From NCBI GenBank assembly GCA_002633005.1, contig NMRA01000352.1, positions 340,356-402,355 on the forward strand: 62,000 nt of DNA, read 5' to 3'. Shown here one piece after another: positions 22,409-34,140 of the stretch. The stretch is from Phoronis australis. Its lineage: Eukaryota > Phoronida > Phoronidae. The notes under the pieces were generated by a model. The model was given only the letters and a program-made list of their open reading frames with translations. It was not told the origin of the DNA and searched no databases. Position 1 is the first letter of the stretch, and each line of letters starts with the position of its first letter. The position numbers and the translations under genes were made by a program.

Positions 22409-24399
22409 GTCTGTTATTATACTAACTGTAGTACATTCTTTTGAAGCTGTGTTTTGTCCAAACCAACACTCTGGTGGGAGAAAGGCTGAGAAAACCAGCA
22501 GGCTGTGTTCTAGTGCAATATCTTATTTTTATTCTGTGCTTCATATGGGCTTGTATAGAATTTAATAATTGATGACCACTAGTCACAAACATGCTCACCA
22601 TATTGCAATATGGAGTCAAGACTGTAGCCTAGGAGAGAATTAAAATGTGTATGATAATGTCTTTTCTGAATGTTTTGACTCTCAAGAAATATATCTTACC
22701 TTGTTAATTAAACAAAGTAATTTGGGTATTCAGTTTGCTTTACTTGTTTGATGGCTTAAATCCGTATAACAAATTTTGTTTTTTAAATGAACTTCAAATT
22801 TCTAATGGTTTGCTGTTTTAGAGAATGGAATTAGGTAACCATGGTCTAAAATTCTAATTGTGATTCTAAAGCCAGGCATAATGCCATGCCATATGTGGTA
22901 GACTGGGGTTCACAGATGTTAGCAGAATTGGGGTAACAGTGTAATTAAATGTGGAGATGTGATAATATGACCACTGTTGCCTTAAAGCAGACTTTCTCTT
23001 GTTTCTAGAAGACTTTGATATCTAATTTGTGCTATTTTTTTACTATGGTACTGTATTGTCCCTAAACTATTAATATCTGCGTGGGGACTATTTACATGCA
23101 ATGTGTGCTTCATGCAGTCACGATACAAAACATCACAATTCGGTAGCAGCATTTTGAAACCAACATCCCAGTTTTCCTGGTAGTATTGTCGTTCCCATTT
23201 ATTCTGAAATCCCAGGAATACTTCAGGAAAGATACACAGGTTTTATTCCGCAAGCGGTCATGGTCCCATTGAAAATTTGATGAAGACGTTGCCCCTATTG
23301 GCAGCCGCTGACACTACACAGTTAGTACACTACACGCACACACTAGCACCAGTGGTTTCATGGTGAACAAAGCGGTCGCAATTATAATTGAATCGACAAA
23401 CCACAGAGGTCATGGACAGTTTCTCCCTCCCCTCCTCCCTCTAGTCCCCCCTGGCCAATTCATGTCCCAATGTCATAACTTTTCGAAGTAGGAATTTGCT
23501 TGGAAATTGTGTGGGATTATCTCCCCAATTTTCATGTGGGACATGCTTTAGTGCACTGTATAGTAGAGCTCTTTCTAGGAATGTTTGAGCACTTAGTAAC
23601 CTCAGGTAGTTTGTATCAAAGTACAAGTTGGTTTACTTATAGACTGATCTGATGAGAGATTGTTGCTTCAAGCCCCCATGCCCTCATCACCTGTTACTCT
23701 TGCTGGGTGATTGTTTTCCCCTCAGTTCAGTTCTCTGTTTAGCACAGGGCTCAATGAACCTTCAACAATTGTGATGTCACTAGGGTAGTGTTAATGATAT
23801 TGAAACAATACTGAAGTAGTATTGGTGTTGAGTAGCCATGGACCAGGCGACCTGGACATGGCTCTTTAGTGGCCTGTACACAGAAGTCATTGCACTTTGG
23901 TTGGTCATAGAAACAAAAATTTATTATTTAAGTTTTATTTTTATTTTAAGCACTGTATTTGTCCAGGTTGATATCCACCTTGGGCTATTAAACAATCATG
24001 CTTGAATTTAAAGAATGTACATGTACTGTTGTGCTTTAATCCAATTGATATATTTATTTATTGTCGGTTTTAAAAGTTCGTAGCTGGCCTAATGTCTAAT
24101 GCGGCTCATGCCCACCGTTTAATTTTTTAGTTTCTCCATTTAATTGCCCTTCGTGTTAAATGTCCAGATGTGGGGTGCCATATGTCCATTTGCAATTTTT
24201 ACTTAACATCTTCGGTTTGATAGCAAGTAGCTTTCATTGTTTCTGTGCCAACCAATATTTTCAACAAAAAGGTTTTACAAATTTAGCAATGAGACAAGAA
24301 CTGTCTATCCCTATGTTGTATGTTACAAGGTTTCATTTAGAAAATAATTGAAATTTTCTTGTGGTGAAGTACAGTGAGTGTATGTTTGAATTTTCCAAA

Positions 24400-24700
24400 A
24401 CTCCTCTGGGTTTTATGGTAGAGAAAACCCAACTGCCTCTCTAAAAGCTTCGGGACGAGGGAACCAGTGTGGCATTAGGTTCAACGAGAACTTATTTTCT
24501 GTTCCATGAAGGCCACGTTTAATTGAGGTCCTCTGGGAATCGCTTGAATAGATGCAATTCTGGTCAGCAGCGATAAGCGCAAGTCTCTCTACGGCTTGAC
24601 TGTCTTGTTACAAACTGTAACAGGCTTCGGTAAACTCATGCAGGCACTCAGAGCAACTTCCCTCCGCTGGCGCATTTCCAGTACGTGTGTCAGGAGTGCA
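24400..24700. promoter_or_regulatory. Repeat-poor intronic block, enhancer candidate
   Basis: Mixed-composition sequence without simple repeats, with homeodomain-type cores (TTTAATTGAG near 24519) and TGTTACAAACTGTAACA (24606-24622), a near-perfect inverted repeat. It lies next to a MITE copy. Candidate only. Confidence 0.2.
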
Positions 24701-24944
24701 GCAAAGAAATAAATATGGCTGCCATTTCAATTCTATTTTGATGTTCAATTTACAATGCACCTACAGTTTTGGCTTATTGTCAAGAAATATTTGAATAGAA
24801 AATCTATTGGGCTACTATTTGACTGAATATGTGTATCTGAATGAATTTTAAAACCAAACTTCATGTCGAACTGTTCAAAAGGAGTTGTTGAAATAACTTT
24901 GGTTGGTGAGTGAAATAGTTCATTTTCTGAGAGGCAAAATGCGG

Positions 24945-25176
24945 TTAAATCTCACCAGTGTCGGACAAAACTAATTGCTAAATTGTCTGTTTTTCACGTT
25001 TTAAAGGCTTCTACACTGTTGTGAATGGTCATGGAGTTTCAAAATGTCTGGTGGTAGCTATGGTGCAGAGTTTGAACCCGGAAAGGCATTAATTTGGTGC
25101 TTCCTACGTAGGAAGAAATGAAAAAAATCAAATTTCATTTGTCTGCCATATTGTGTCCTAAATTGGCGAGATTTTA
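24945..25176 (+). mobile_element. MITE-like repeat, family A copy 1 (best)
   Basis: Left end TTAAATCTCACCAG (24945), internal GGACAAAACTAATTGC and TTTTAAAGGCTT, right end CCATATTGTGTCCTAAATTGG then CGAGATTTTAA. The ends are imperfect inverted repeats (AAATCTCACCA versus the complement of TTGGCGAGATTT). About 232 bp, no coding capacity. Related copies are listed below. Confidence 0.65.
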
Positions 25177-25493
25177 AAGGAATTTTTCCCTTTAATCTCG
25201 CTATTTTGTAATTCAGAACTAAGGGAAATAAACCCAAAAATGCTTGACTCCAGAAGATTGTTATTCTATGAAAAGCAAAATTTGGGTCAGTGGATCAGTG
25301 TTTCAAGTTTTTAATCACATGGTAGTTTGTGGCCATATTTGGAGATAGTGAGCAATACTTCAGAAGTTTCTCCATCCAAGCTGTCAGGATTATAGGCCTA
25401 CCAGCCCTATAGATCAAGTGATGTGAACATGATGCCTGTCACATGCCTGTTAATGTTTTATGGTAGCACAGTTTCAATACATGTTAATGTTGA

Positions 25494-25526
<33 letters not shown>

Positions 25527-25533
25527 TTCTCTC
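25494..25533. repeat. (CT)n microsatellite
   Basis: CT run interrupted by CTTT units near its 3' end. Confidence 0.95.
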
Positions 25534-26899
25534 ATTGTCACATACTTCAGGATAGTTTCTTCTCAATACACAAGATAGCTTTCAAGTCCATTCCTACATA
25601 GAGGTCTACTTAGGGCAAATCCCTCGTTTATAAATTATAATTGAAAAACTTATGCTTTATTTTTCAATATGTCACGCAAAAACTGATTAACATGGTCATG
25701 TTTGTTCAGTCCAAGATGTTTCCAAATTTTCAAACAAGCTGTGATGAACGTAACGCCAACAAAGAAAATATATATGTTTCCTCCATTTTGGTTGGCTAAA
25801 ATTCCATGTTCTTTCAGAATTGTTTCTGAAATTGAAAAACCTTGTTATGGATGTTGCGCTTTCAATACCGAAGTGGATACCCCCATCTTGAGAGATATCA
25901 CTTGCTGTCTATGTCTCCTCTTACTTCACAAGGTCATCGTCAGTTGATGTCATTCCCACCTCCACATGTACTGTGCCTGTATTCTGAATTAATTTAGGAA
26001 AATTACCAGTAGAAAATCTAAAACAACTTTTCAATCTAGCTTTAAACCATGGTGTCATCTGGCGTTGAGAAAACAAAGCCTACAAGAGTTCTTGTTTATG
26101 CTAGGCATTGGGATAGATAGAACGATATTGTCTCTGGTTGATTTGTATGAAGTTGCAACCGCACAACTGGTTTATTCATTAAAAAGAATGAGAATCTGGT
26201 TTGGTTGCCCTCTGCTTATTAGTTTGCTAGATGTTTCCATATCTGGGACAGCCGTATTTCTGTGTGCCATTGTCAATGTATGAAAGGAAATGAGCGTAGT
26301 CAGTTTAAAAAGAACGTTAAAAGGTGTGTAATTAAAATTCGACGATCTCCCATTACTATTCAAACAAGGTGGGTAATTGGCAAATAGGCAGCAAGCAGTC
26401 ATGTGTACCCATCATCGATTGGAGGAGCTTCTTTCAAAAGTACTAATCAAATAGGACGTCCCTGCTGTTGTTGAGCTCCAAAATTGTTTTTGCTTAAATA
26501 TGAAATTAATTCGCATAAATATTGGTATAAAACGCTGTTTATGTGCGTAACTTAGCTTGACTTTTCTCTGGAAACTGAAGTTTATACCATTTTCTGCTTA
26601 GGCATTTAAAATTAATTTTTAAGGTTGAGATGATGGATGATAAGATGTTAAGCTCAGAATTTGGTAAAGTGTTCGAGTACAAACTCAGAATTATTGTTAG
26701 TGTGCCACATTTCTTTCGGGTAATAATTCCTTTGCATAGCGTCCTATGCTGTGTTATTGATTTTTTAATTATTTCCCATTAATTAAGACTATGGTTGAAG
26801 ATTTGACCCTGTTTGTTTCTAAAATTAACTACTCGAGTCAACCACTATTAGTTGTTCATGAAGATTTTATTGGACTCCGGCACTAAAGTTCTCGTAATG

Positions 26900-27270
26900 A
26901 ATTGATTTCTTCATCTATTTCCAGCTGGCAGGAAAACACGTGGCCATTCCGCCAGTGTGTGTTTTAGCAATCTACTAAAAAACTACTAGCAAACTAGGGA
27001 GTGTTCAGGCTTTTCACTGCTCTGTAGTCAAGTGTTGCGTCAGAGCCACAGCAGAATCAGTGTAGGTTAATCTGAGTCTCTGGGAATACAGCAATGGCAC
27101 ACAAGTGTTGGACTATTCCGGCTGATTAAACAGTCTTGGTGCTGCACAATAGGGCTAGAGTTTAAGTGAACGTATCCATGACAACGGCTGACGAGCTCTT
27201 TCGCATCTCATTGTGAATAATTCCGAAGCTGTTGTGGCCTGCTCTCATGTTCACTTATGTCTATGTATGG
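26900..27270. promoter_or_regulatory. Repeat-poor intronic block, enhancer candidate
   Basis: Unique-looking, GC-richer than its surroundings, with GGCTGATTAAACAG, TTGTGAATAATTCC and CCATGACAACGGCTGACGAG. No long ORF. Its texture differs from the AT-rich repetitive flanks. Confidence 0.2.
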
Positions 27271-29208
27271 AGTCTCTGGTGTTCTAAGTAAATGGAGTCG
27301 CACTCATCAGGTTTTCTGCCAGCATGCATCAAAGCTCCAAATTTCATTTTGTCTTTCTTATATATTTCTGTTGGCAGGTGCCCTGATATTGGGGAAATTG
27401 TGGAGATCCCCATGAAAACTCTTTATCCAGTGGTTTCATTATTCACATGGTTTTCCTTTCAGTTGAAGACATAGGTACTTTTTGCTTAAAAGTCGTAGAA
27501 AAGGTAACCGGTGACCGAATGAATGGTTGAACCAGTATTTTTGAAATATTGCTGGTTTTAGCAGGATCCTGTTGTATTTGGTGATGTGGAGGATAATTTG
27601 GTAGTGTACCACTTCAAAGACAGAACCAATGTCAAGCAGTGATTGATTAGTTTTAAAAATTCTTCAGCTTGGGTCACAATATGGTAGACAAGCAAAACCA
27701 ACTTATCTGAAATTTTCAAAAAAAAAAGATTTTGTGAAAATTTTTACACTGACTAGAGCTGTCGGCACATGCAGCAGAATAACAGAAAACCGACAATTTT
27801 AGCAATTATTATTAATGGATCTAAATTGAAGAGTTTTATCAATCAAAACCTTGTCGTGCAGGTAATAAGTATCTTTACTTGGTATTGCCATGTACCAGGA
27901 ACAGTTCTGGTTGAGTTAAACTGTGGCTGTATAAATTATTCAGTGTGAAAGTTAGTTTTCTTTGTCTCTTGCTATGTTCCTCATTGTTTACTCACTGTTT
28001 ACTCTCTGACACATGTATGCAGCCACAGCCAGCAATTATCTAAATTACACCTGAGTGATTCCTCATTCTATTTCTACACTGTTTAATATGGCTGTAGGCA
28101 CGACAAGCCCTTAGTCAGATTCCGTGGCCTTTTTTGTCAAATTCGTTGTTGGCACTCCGATGTAGACGAAATTTCGAAAATAAGTTATCTTAATAGCAAA
28201 TGCTGAAAAACATTTAGACCTTGCTGATTTTGAAAACAAAATTGTCAAAAGTTCAATCTTGTTTGAACAGTTGCCAGAGTACACAAGAGGCAACATACGC
28301 AATTTGTAATAGTCAATTAGCTGTCCTTTCTCCAAGCCTACCAGTAGTAATAGCCTGTGTTTGTTTTACAAAGTCTCTGGCATAATACCTGTATTCCGCT
28401 TACGCATTCGGTTGCCATGGAGTGGGGTTTTTAGCCCAGAGCTCTGTCGACTGCCGTTATTGGTTGTTGTCTCTGTACCACTCGGTCAACATGGAATCCT
28501 ATTGGGTGTGTGGGAACTAGGGCAGCTCCTAAGCCAGTCCTTTTGTTTCCTGCTCCCTGCCACACACATGCGTGCATGACCACCACTTTAATTTTCAGTG
28601 AGAAAGACTTTGAATTGCATTCCTAATTGACTGGAAATAGCTGTATAGCTTTCTAGGTCTTTAGGTGGTTAAACAACAATATGCTTCATGTTGGCATGTT
28701 GTCACCAACTGGTCTGTGTGGTGCACAAATACTTGTGGTCACATCCAGCTCACATGCAGCTTTGTGAAAGAAATTTTCCAGAGAAATGCTGATAATGTGT
28801 CTGCAAAAGTATGACATATTGCGGGATCTGATTAGGTCTATGACAATTTAAAAAGTTGGCTTATCTTACGGCAGGCTGTAATCACTGCCTTCCACAAATC
28901 AACATTTTACATGCTCTTATCCCCACAAGACATCGCGCTGTACTTGAATTCAAACGCTCTCGCCGTACATGACAAGGTTTTGAACACGGCCTCAGACACT
29001 TCAGCCAAGGACATCTACACACGAATGTGAAAAAATATCAGCATTTGTCATTTGCTAGCACTTAATGTGGCGCGCCCTGAATACTGAGACTTTGTTCTAC
29101 CAGACCTCAGGTCTTGTACTCTTTATCACCAGCAAAGAGATTACCAAACAAAGAGCCTGTACTTAGCCAAGCGCAGCTCTGTGTCTGCATGGAGTGTAGC
29201 TTTGCTTT

Positions 29209-29720
29209 GGGAGTCTTTCATATTGACTTAACTCCGGTCTGAGCAGAGCGTCGACGTAAACAGCACAATTAACTGGACCGTTCGTACTGGCTTCGGTAGT
29301 TAATCAACATCGAAGTAAACGGTGGGTGACGCTGTCGTCATCCAAATTATCGCAAGGTAGCTCTGCATGCTAAGATTTTTTTCAATGTGACAGTTTGGGA
29401 ACATTTGCATGTGCTAATTGACATTAAACTTATTTTTAAATCGATTGGTTATTATTTGAGCAAAATATAAGCAGCTATTAGTGACGGCACTACCCTGTAA
29501 CTGTTGACGATAACAGTGGCACCTAGCGATAACTTCGAATGGACCGAAGTTAACCGTTCATACTGCACCGCAGCGTCGACGCTGCGCTGTTAAATAGCCC
29601 TGTTAACTGCGATGTTAACTGGAGCTGTTAACTTCGATCGTGGACCGTAGTTAAGCATTCATACTGACCGCAACTCCCCAAACCATCGACGTGTTGTCGT
29701 TAGTATGTATGAAAGGCCCT
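29209..29720. mobile_element. Fold-back/MITE-like element rich in GTTAAC motifs
   Basis: The outer ends are related in inverse: GGGAGTCTTTCATA on the left (29209) and the complement of TATGAAAGGCCC on the right (about 29708-29719). Inside, GTTAAC, AGTTAA or GTTAAA occur roughly ten times, often as GAAGTTAAC or CTGTTAACT, with TTCATACTG repeated and a perfect palindrome GCAGCGTCGACGCTGC at 29570-29585. No coding content. Shorter relatives lie at 30208-30352 and 52755-52850. Confidence 0.5.
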
Positions 29721-30207
29721 ATAGAAAAAATGCAATTGAAAATTTTCAGTGATCTGAAAACCATAATTTGTGTTGGCCAGTTTGTGCGCTAATTGTTTTA
29801 CTGTCAAATCGAAGGTCCAGTCAAGTCATCTTTGTTGAGAAATTTTATCGAATAGTCCGTATATTGTTTACTTGCGCAACACTGGTTGACTTATCTGTGT
29901 CATTTGATTTTTAATTTTTTAGGCCGTTTCACATCCATTGCGGTCAAATCTAGAATGTTTGTGCAGAATGTTTTACCTCGGAACTCAAATACAAGGACAT
30001 ACAAGGATGTTGCTACCATATTGTGCTTCTGCTACTTCTACAGTTTGGTTGTTGAAACTTCTATTCGAAATGTACGAAAATAGCAAAATGTCATTAGTTC
30101 ACCGTTGTTCAATTCTGCCTCTGGGCAGTGACATTTGCAGCAGTGGCAGAGACAGCAGTGTTTAGGGCCTGGCTTGTGTGGCATTCTTCCCCACTGTTCC
30201 GTTTTAA

Positions 30208-30352
30208 GGGTGTTTCACACAAACGTCAACAAGTCGAGGTTTGGAGAGTACCAGTTGGTCTGAATGGTTAACTTCGGTCTTGGGTCAAATTTAAGAGTGC
30301 AAGTGATAATGTTAGTGTCGGTTGACTACCAAAGCTGGTGTGAAAGATTCAA
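30208..30352. mobile_element. Short MITE-like element related to the 29.2-kb element
   Basis: TTTCACAC near the left end (30217) and GTGTGAAA near the right end (30340) are inverted. The inside carries GAATGGTTAACTTCGGTC, close to GAACGGTTAACTTCGGTC on the minus strand of the larger element. Confidence 0.45.
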
Positions 30353-30353
30353 C

Positions 30354-30659
30354 TTACTTCGCAGTGTACATCAATGCTTCTTTAGTATCGAAGTTAGTTA
30401 GTATGAAATAACCTTTAGATCCTAGAACGAGTGTTATGTTTGTCAGAGTCCATCCTTGTGCTGATAGTGGCATAGTTACTGGCTGTGTAGGTGTTTCACT
30501 TGGCACCAGGTGACTCTGTTGTCTTCTTGGATTACACTGGTTCCACTCGCTTGAGTCAACCAACTTAGATATCTGAAGCCCTCGTTGGGAACCACTCAAA
30601 TCATCAGGATGGTTGACCCGCTGACCTTTGCATTTGTTGGGCGACTGAATCAAGTGCAT
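30354..30659 (-). other. Open reading frame on the opposite strand inside the onecut intron
   Basis: A 101-codon polar frame on the minus strand ends TACACTGCGAA followed by GTAAGT. It overlaps the edge of the small MITE-like element. No family recognised and no partner exon seen. Probably chance, listed because of the coincident donor. Confidence 0.15.
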
Positions 30660-30944
30660 CCTTGTAGAATACCAAAGTCAGGATGGTCTTTAGTTTGATA
30701 CAGAAAAAGTCATCCTATGATAGTCACTGCTCAAATCTTAAAATTCTCTACAACGATGGTTCCTATCTTTCAAGAGCTTGTTTAAACATTTCTTATACTT
30801 TCAGTGACATTACATTGGCATCCCTGTTATGGTAATGAGTGACTTTTATACTGCAGCTTGGCAAAATCTGTCCATATTCAAACAAAAATAATTGACAAAG
30901 TTGCCTGTGTTCCATTTTTCATTGGTAACACTAAACGAATGGCA

Positions 30945-31065
30945 AAGTGATTAAGTAACAGGACAAAACTTGCATTTATGTGGTGCTACTTGTCATTAAT
31001 GTGGTGCTACTTGTCATTATTGGAAAATAAACATTCTCCATACTGTGTCCAAAGTTAGTGAGGTC
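30945..31065 (+). mobile_element. MITE-like repeat, family A copy 2 (short)
   Basis: GGACAAAACTTGC, then GTGGTGCTACTTGTCATTA in two adjacent 21-bp copies (30978-30998 and 30999-31019), then CATACTGTGTCCAAAGTTAG and TGAGGTCTCACC. Confidence 0.5.
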
Positions 31066-32871
31066 TCACCACAGTTGTCATTTCAGGGTTGAGAAAGTTC
31101 TTTTCCGTCTTCAGCGTTCCTTTAAAATACTGGTTTAATTTTGAACAGGTAGTTTGCAATTACTTTCTTATGAACAGCCACATCCCCCTGTCTTTATTGT
31201 ACCTGTCTAGTGATGGAAATGACTTGGAGTCATTGAATGATTCCATCCTTTTATGTATGTTCACCTTGAGTGTGGAATCAATGAGATGGATAGGGGTGTT
31301 AATGAGCGATAATCATGCACCATTACACCTGTTTTCTTGATAGCCTAACTCTCCCCTGCCAGGTCATGCACTGTATCATGACTGCTGTCTGTCACTTACA
31401 ATGCAGTCATACAACTTTGTACAAGTAAAACATCTGTGCTCGGTTTTGTTTTTGCTTACAAACTCTCTAGAGTATTCAGTTATGTTCCATAAAGTGCAAG
31501 TAGTACAGAACTAAATCATTCGTAAATTGTGCACCATAGCTACAGACAATGATTTGAAAAACTGATCATTCAAAACAAAGAAGCGTTTGAAAAATAAAGA
31601 AAATGTCAATGGCAATTATTTTGGTCCGAAATTGGAAAGATTTTGTGAGTGTTCTCCGCAAAAAAATTCAAACTCGAGTTGAATTACCAAATAAATGCAC
31701 TGAACTGATACCAAAAGTCTAAAATGTAATAATTTCTTAAGAAATGACTAATTTCCCAACACTCGTTGCATAAGATTTCAAACTCAATGCAAATAAGCCA
31801 AATTCAACATGACAAAATTCAAACTTAACGCAGTGACGAGTCAAAGCAGGCAGTGGAGAACGCTGTTTACCATAAATAGCTACGTTTAAGACTTGTTAAG
31901 GTGTCCGTAAATACCTGGGGCTGGGTCCTAAGTCAGATGTGTAATTTTAACTATTATGATTGTAAGCACAAGATAGCAAAGACAATCTCAGTGCTTTCAA
32001 CTGAGTGGAACACTTTACCTGTTTGTCTCGAGTTACGCGTATAGCCAGTCTTCAAGCTATGTTCTTCCATAAGCCACTGTAATGAACTGTGTGCTTGTAA
32101 AAAATAAGCTTGCTATAAACCCAAGACATTCGGTGCAAGAAGCATTTTTTTATTTAGACTATTCACTTACCAATCCAAAATTTGTCTATACCTGTTTTTT
32201 ACTTGGTAGGAGGAGATTTCTGGGTTTGGGCAGAACTGAGAGACTGAGAGTAGTTATTGCTTGAGACCATTTCTGCTGCAGTTTGCAGAGCCTTATCTCA
32301 AGCAGTAATGAACTGTTAGGTCTTAGGAAGCCCAGAAATCGCTTCCAGTTGGACTAAGGAACTATTTGAGACCAACTTCGTAATAGTAAGTGGTCGAAAT
32401 CACAAGTTTTGTAGTGATGAAAGGTGGGGGGAGGGGGTATTGTTCCGTATGATGGCTGCTGTAGTAGTTACAACTCTGTACAACCATGTTGAGCATTGTA
32501 ACAAGGAATGGTGATAGTTGGTCTTTATAGGCGTCACTGGACTCTTCTTTGTCATAAACTGTAGGAATAGTCCTGTGGTCAACTCCGCATGTATTTGCTT
32601 TATAATACTATTTCAGCTGTTTCACAAAAGACTTAACAAACACTGCTTACTAGCATTAGTCTAAATGCCACCCAAACAACTCATTTGACCACATCATACA
32701 GCATTACAATCATCTTCTATTACACAAATAAAGTTGCTGATCTGTCTATTTGTTTTGTGACAACATGTTGTTGAAGCATCCACTAAATCCTCCACAGGAT
32801 CTACTTTCTTCTTCCCATTGTCAGCGATTCAGAGTCTCCCTCTACTGGGGTTGGGGTAAAAGAAATACGTA

Positions 32872-33343
32872 CGGTAAAGTTGCTTGATTTTCAGACGGCC
32901 CGCCACTTTCGGACAAGAATAAATATTTCCCAAATAAGTTTTTCATAGTCCACGAAATCCGTACAAGATCCAAAAACTGTTTTCAATGATCCTCGAATTT
33001 CGAACAATGTCATAAACATCAGATTTCTGTACCACGACTTTCGGACAGGGAACATTTTAGAAACGCCAATTTCGGATTGACGCAACTCTTTTGTCACTAA
33101 AGCATTCAGTGGATGATTACTACTCTATAAGGCTTGAATCCGAGAATTGGTATAACGGGCTCTGTAATTTTTACCTTGTCTAAATGATGTACACCCAAGA
33201 ATTTCGAACACAATCGGAAACCCAAATTTGGAGGTCCACCAAATTTGGACACCACAAAAATGATGTTTCACGAGATTCGTCCAAGAATGTTTTTTTTCTA
33301 TTGGAATTAATTTTTAGTGTCCGAAAATCGCGTGACTTTACCG
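32872..33343. mobile_element. TA-flanked element with ~26-bp terminal inverted repeats
   Basis: The left end CGGTAAAGTTGCTTGATTTT (then CAGAC) matches the complement of the right end, CGGTAAAGTCACGCGATTTT (then CGGAC), at 21 of 26 positions. Both ends are flanked by TA (32870-32871 and 33344-33345). This is the signature of a Tc1/mariner-type non-autonomous element. The 472-bp interior repeats TTTCGGACA or TTTCGAAC-type words and has no transposase. Confidence 0.7.
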
Positions 33344-33548
33344 TAATTAGTTATTTTATATTTCCCTGTACTTATAATCGTTAACAGTAAACAGCAGTTT
33401 TACCTGAAAGTCATCCTGCCCCTGTACATTCTTCTTGTTTTAAAGATTGAACCTTTTATTTATCTACATTGAACTAAATTTGTGTGGTTACCTGGTTTCA
33501 CGTTATACAGAAACAAACTCAGAAAATGAAACTTTGTTGAAGCCTACA

Positions 33549-33735
33549 ATGGTAAAATGGTAAAATGGTAAAATCTCACCAATTTTAGGCTAAAATAATT
33601 CCCAAAATTGATACGTTTTTTATTTTTTCAAATGCATTTTAACTCTATGAAGTATTTATTTGACGCTACTTTCATGAAAAAATGAAAAAAAAATCCCTTT
33701 TTTGCCATATCGTGCCCTAAATTGGTGAGATTTTT
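33549..33735 (+). mobile_element. MITE-like repeat, family A copy 3, preceded by ATGGTAAA triplet repeat
   Basis: Three copies of ATGGTAAA (33549-33572) run into AAATCTCACCAATTTTAGG. The right end is CCCTAAATTGGTGAGATTTT (33715-33734), so the terminal inverted repeat of about 19 bp is nearly perfect. Confidence 0.65.
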
Positions 33736-34098
33736 CCCTATAATGTCTTAATACCATTCCAGTTTTATTTACACGACGACGAAGAAGAGCATTCTGGTGT
33801 TAAGTTTAATCCTATTCACTACTTGCACACTTTGGTGGCGCTGCAAAAAATGATTGTTGTGCATCGCCTCGTTTTAGCATCATTTTTAACGACCCAAATG
33901 TTCAAGCGCTTGTGTTCCAAACATACAGAACCATTATAGTTTGGACACAACACCTTGTTCTCAAGCGTAATTGAGAATTCGTGCAAGTAGCGAATTACCT
34001 CGGTCTGTTTTTGCGAAGTGTGTTCGCTTTTAATTATTGCTGTGTCTCTTGATGTTTTTGCCTGCTTCGGTTTTGACTTGTTTTTGTTTTCGTTGTAG

Positions 34099-34140
34099 AA
34101 AATTTGTCACCAGAGGATTGCGAGTCATTCCAACTATTAG
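34099..34140 (+). CDS. onecut: Candidate 42-nt cassette exon of onecut (CUT-homeodomain linker)
   Basis: A strong acceptor (CTTGTTTTTGTTTTCGTTGTAG, of which the AG is at 34097-34098) is followed after exactly 42 nt by a GTATTT donor at 34141. The block is a multiple of three, and both of its junctions are phase 1, the phase of the large intron that contains it. Spliced between exon 1 (ending ...G) and exon 2 (starting CG TGC) it reads ENLSPEDCESFQLL and then ACKRKE with no stop, giving 432 instead of 418 residues. It would lengthen the linker between the CUT domain and homeodomain, the position at which the mammalian HNF6-beta isoform is known to have a longer spacer. It also adds an acidic S-P-E-D site. 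The weak point is the donor, which lacks the usual AAGT. Confidence 0.5.
   Translation, partial: KICHQRIASHSNY

Noticed and set aside
27675-27710. GTCACAATATGG as a reverse copy of the MITE-like family
   Set aside because: Only about a dozen matching bases; the expected neighbouring words are absent.
29915-30083. Possible alternative terminal exon of onecut after TTTTTTAG at 29922-29929
   Set aside because: The phase would fit, but the peptide has no features, there is no poly(A) signal close by and conservation cannot be tested. Too weak to list.
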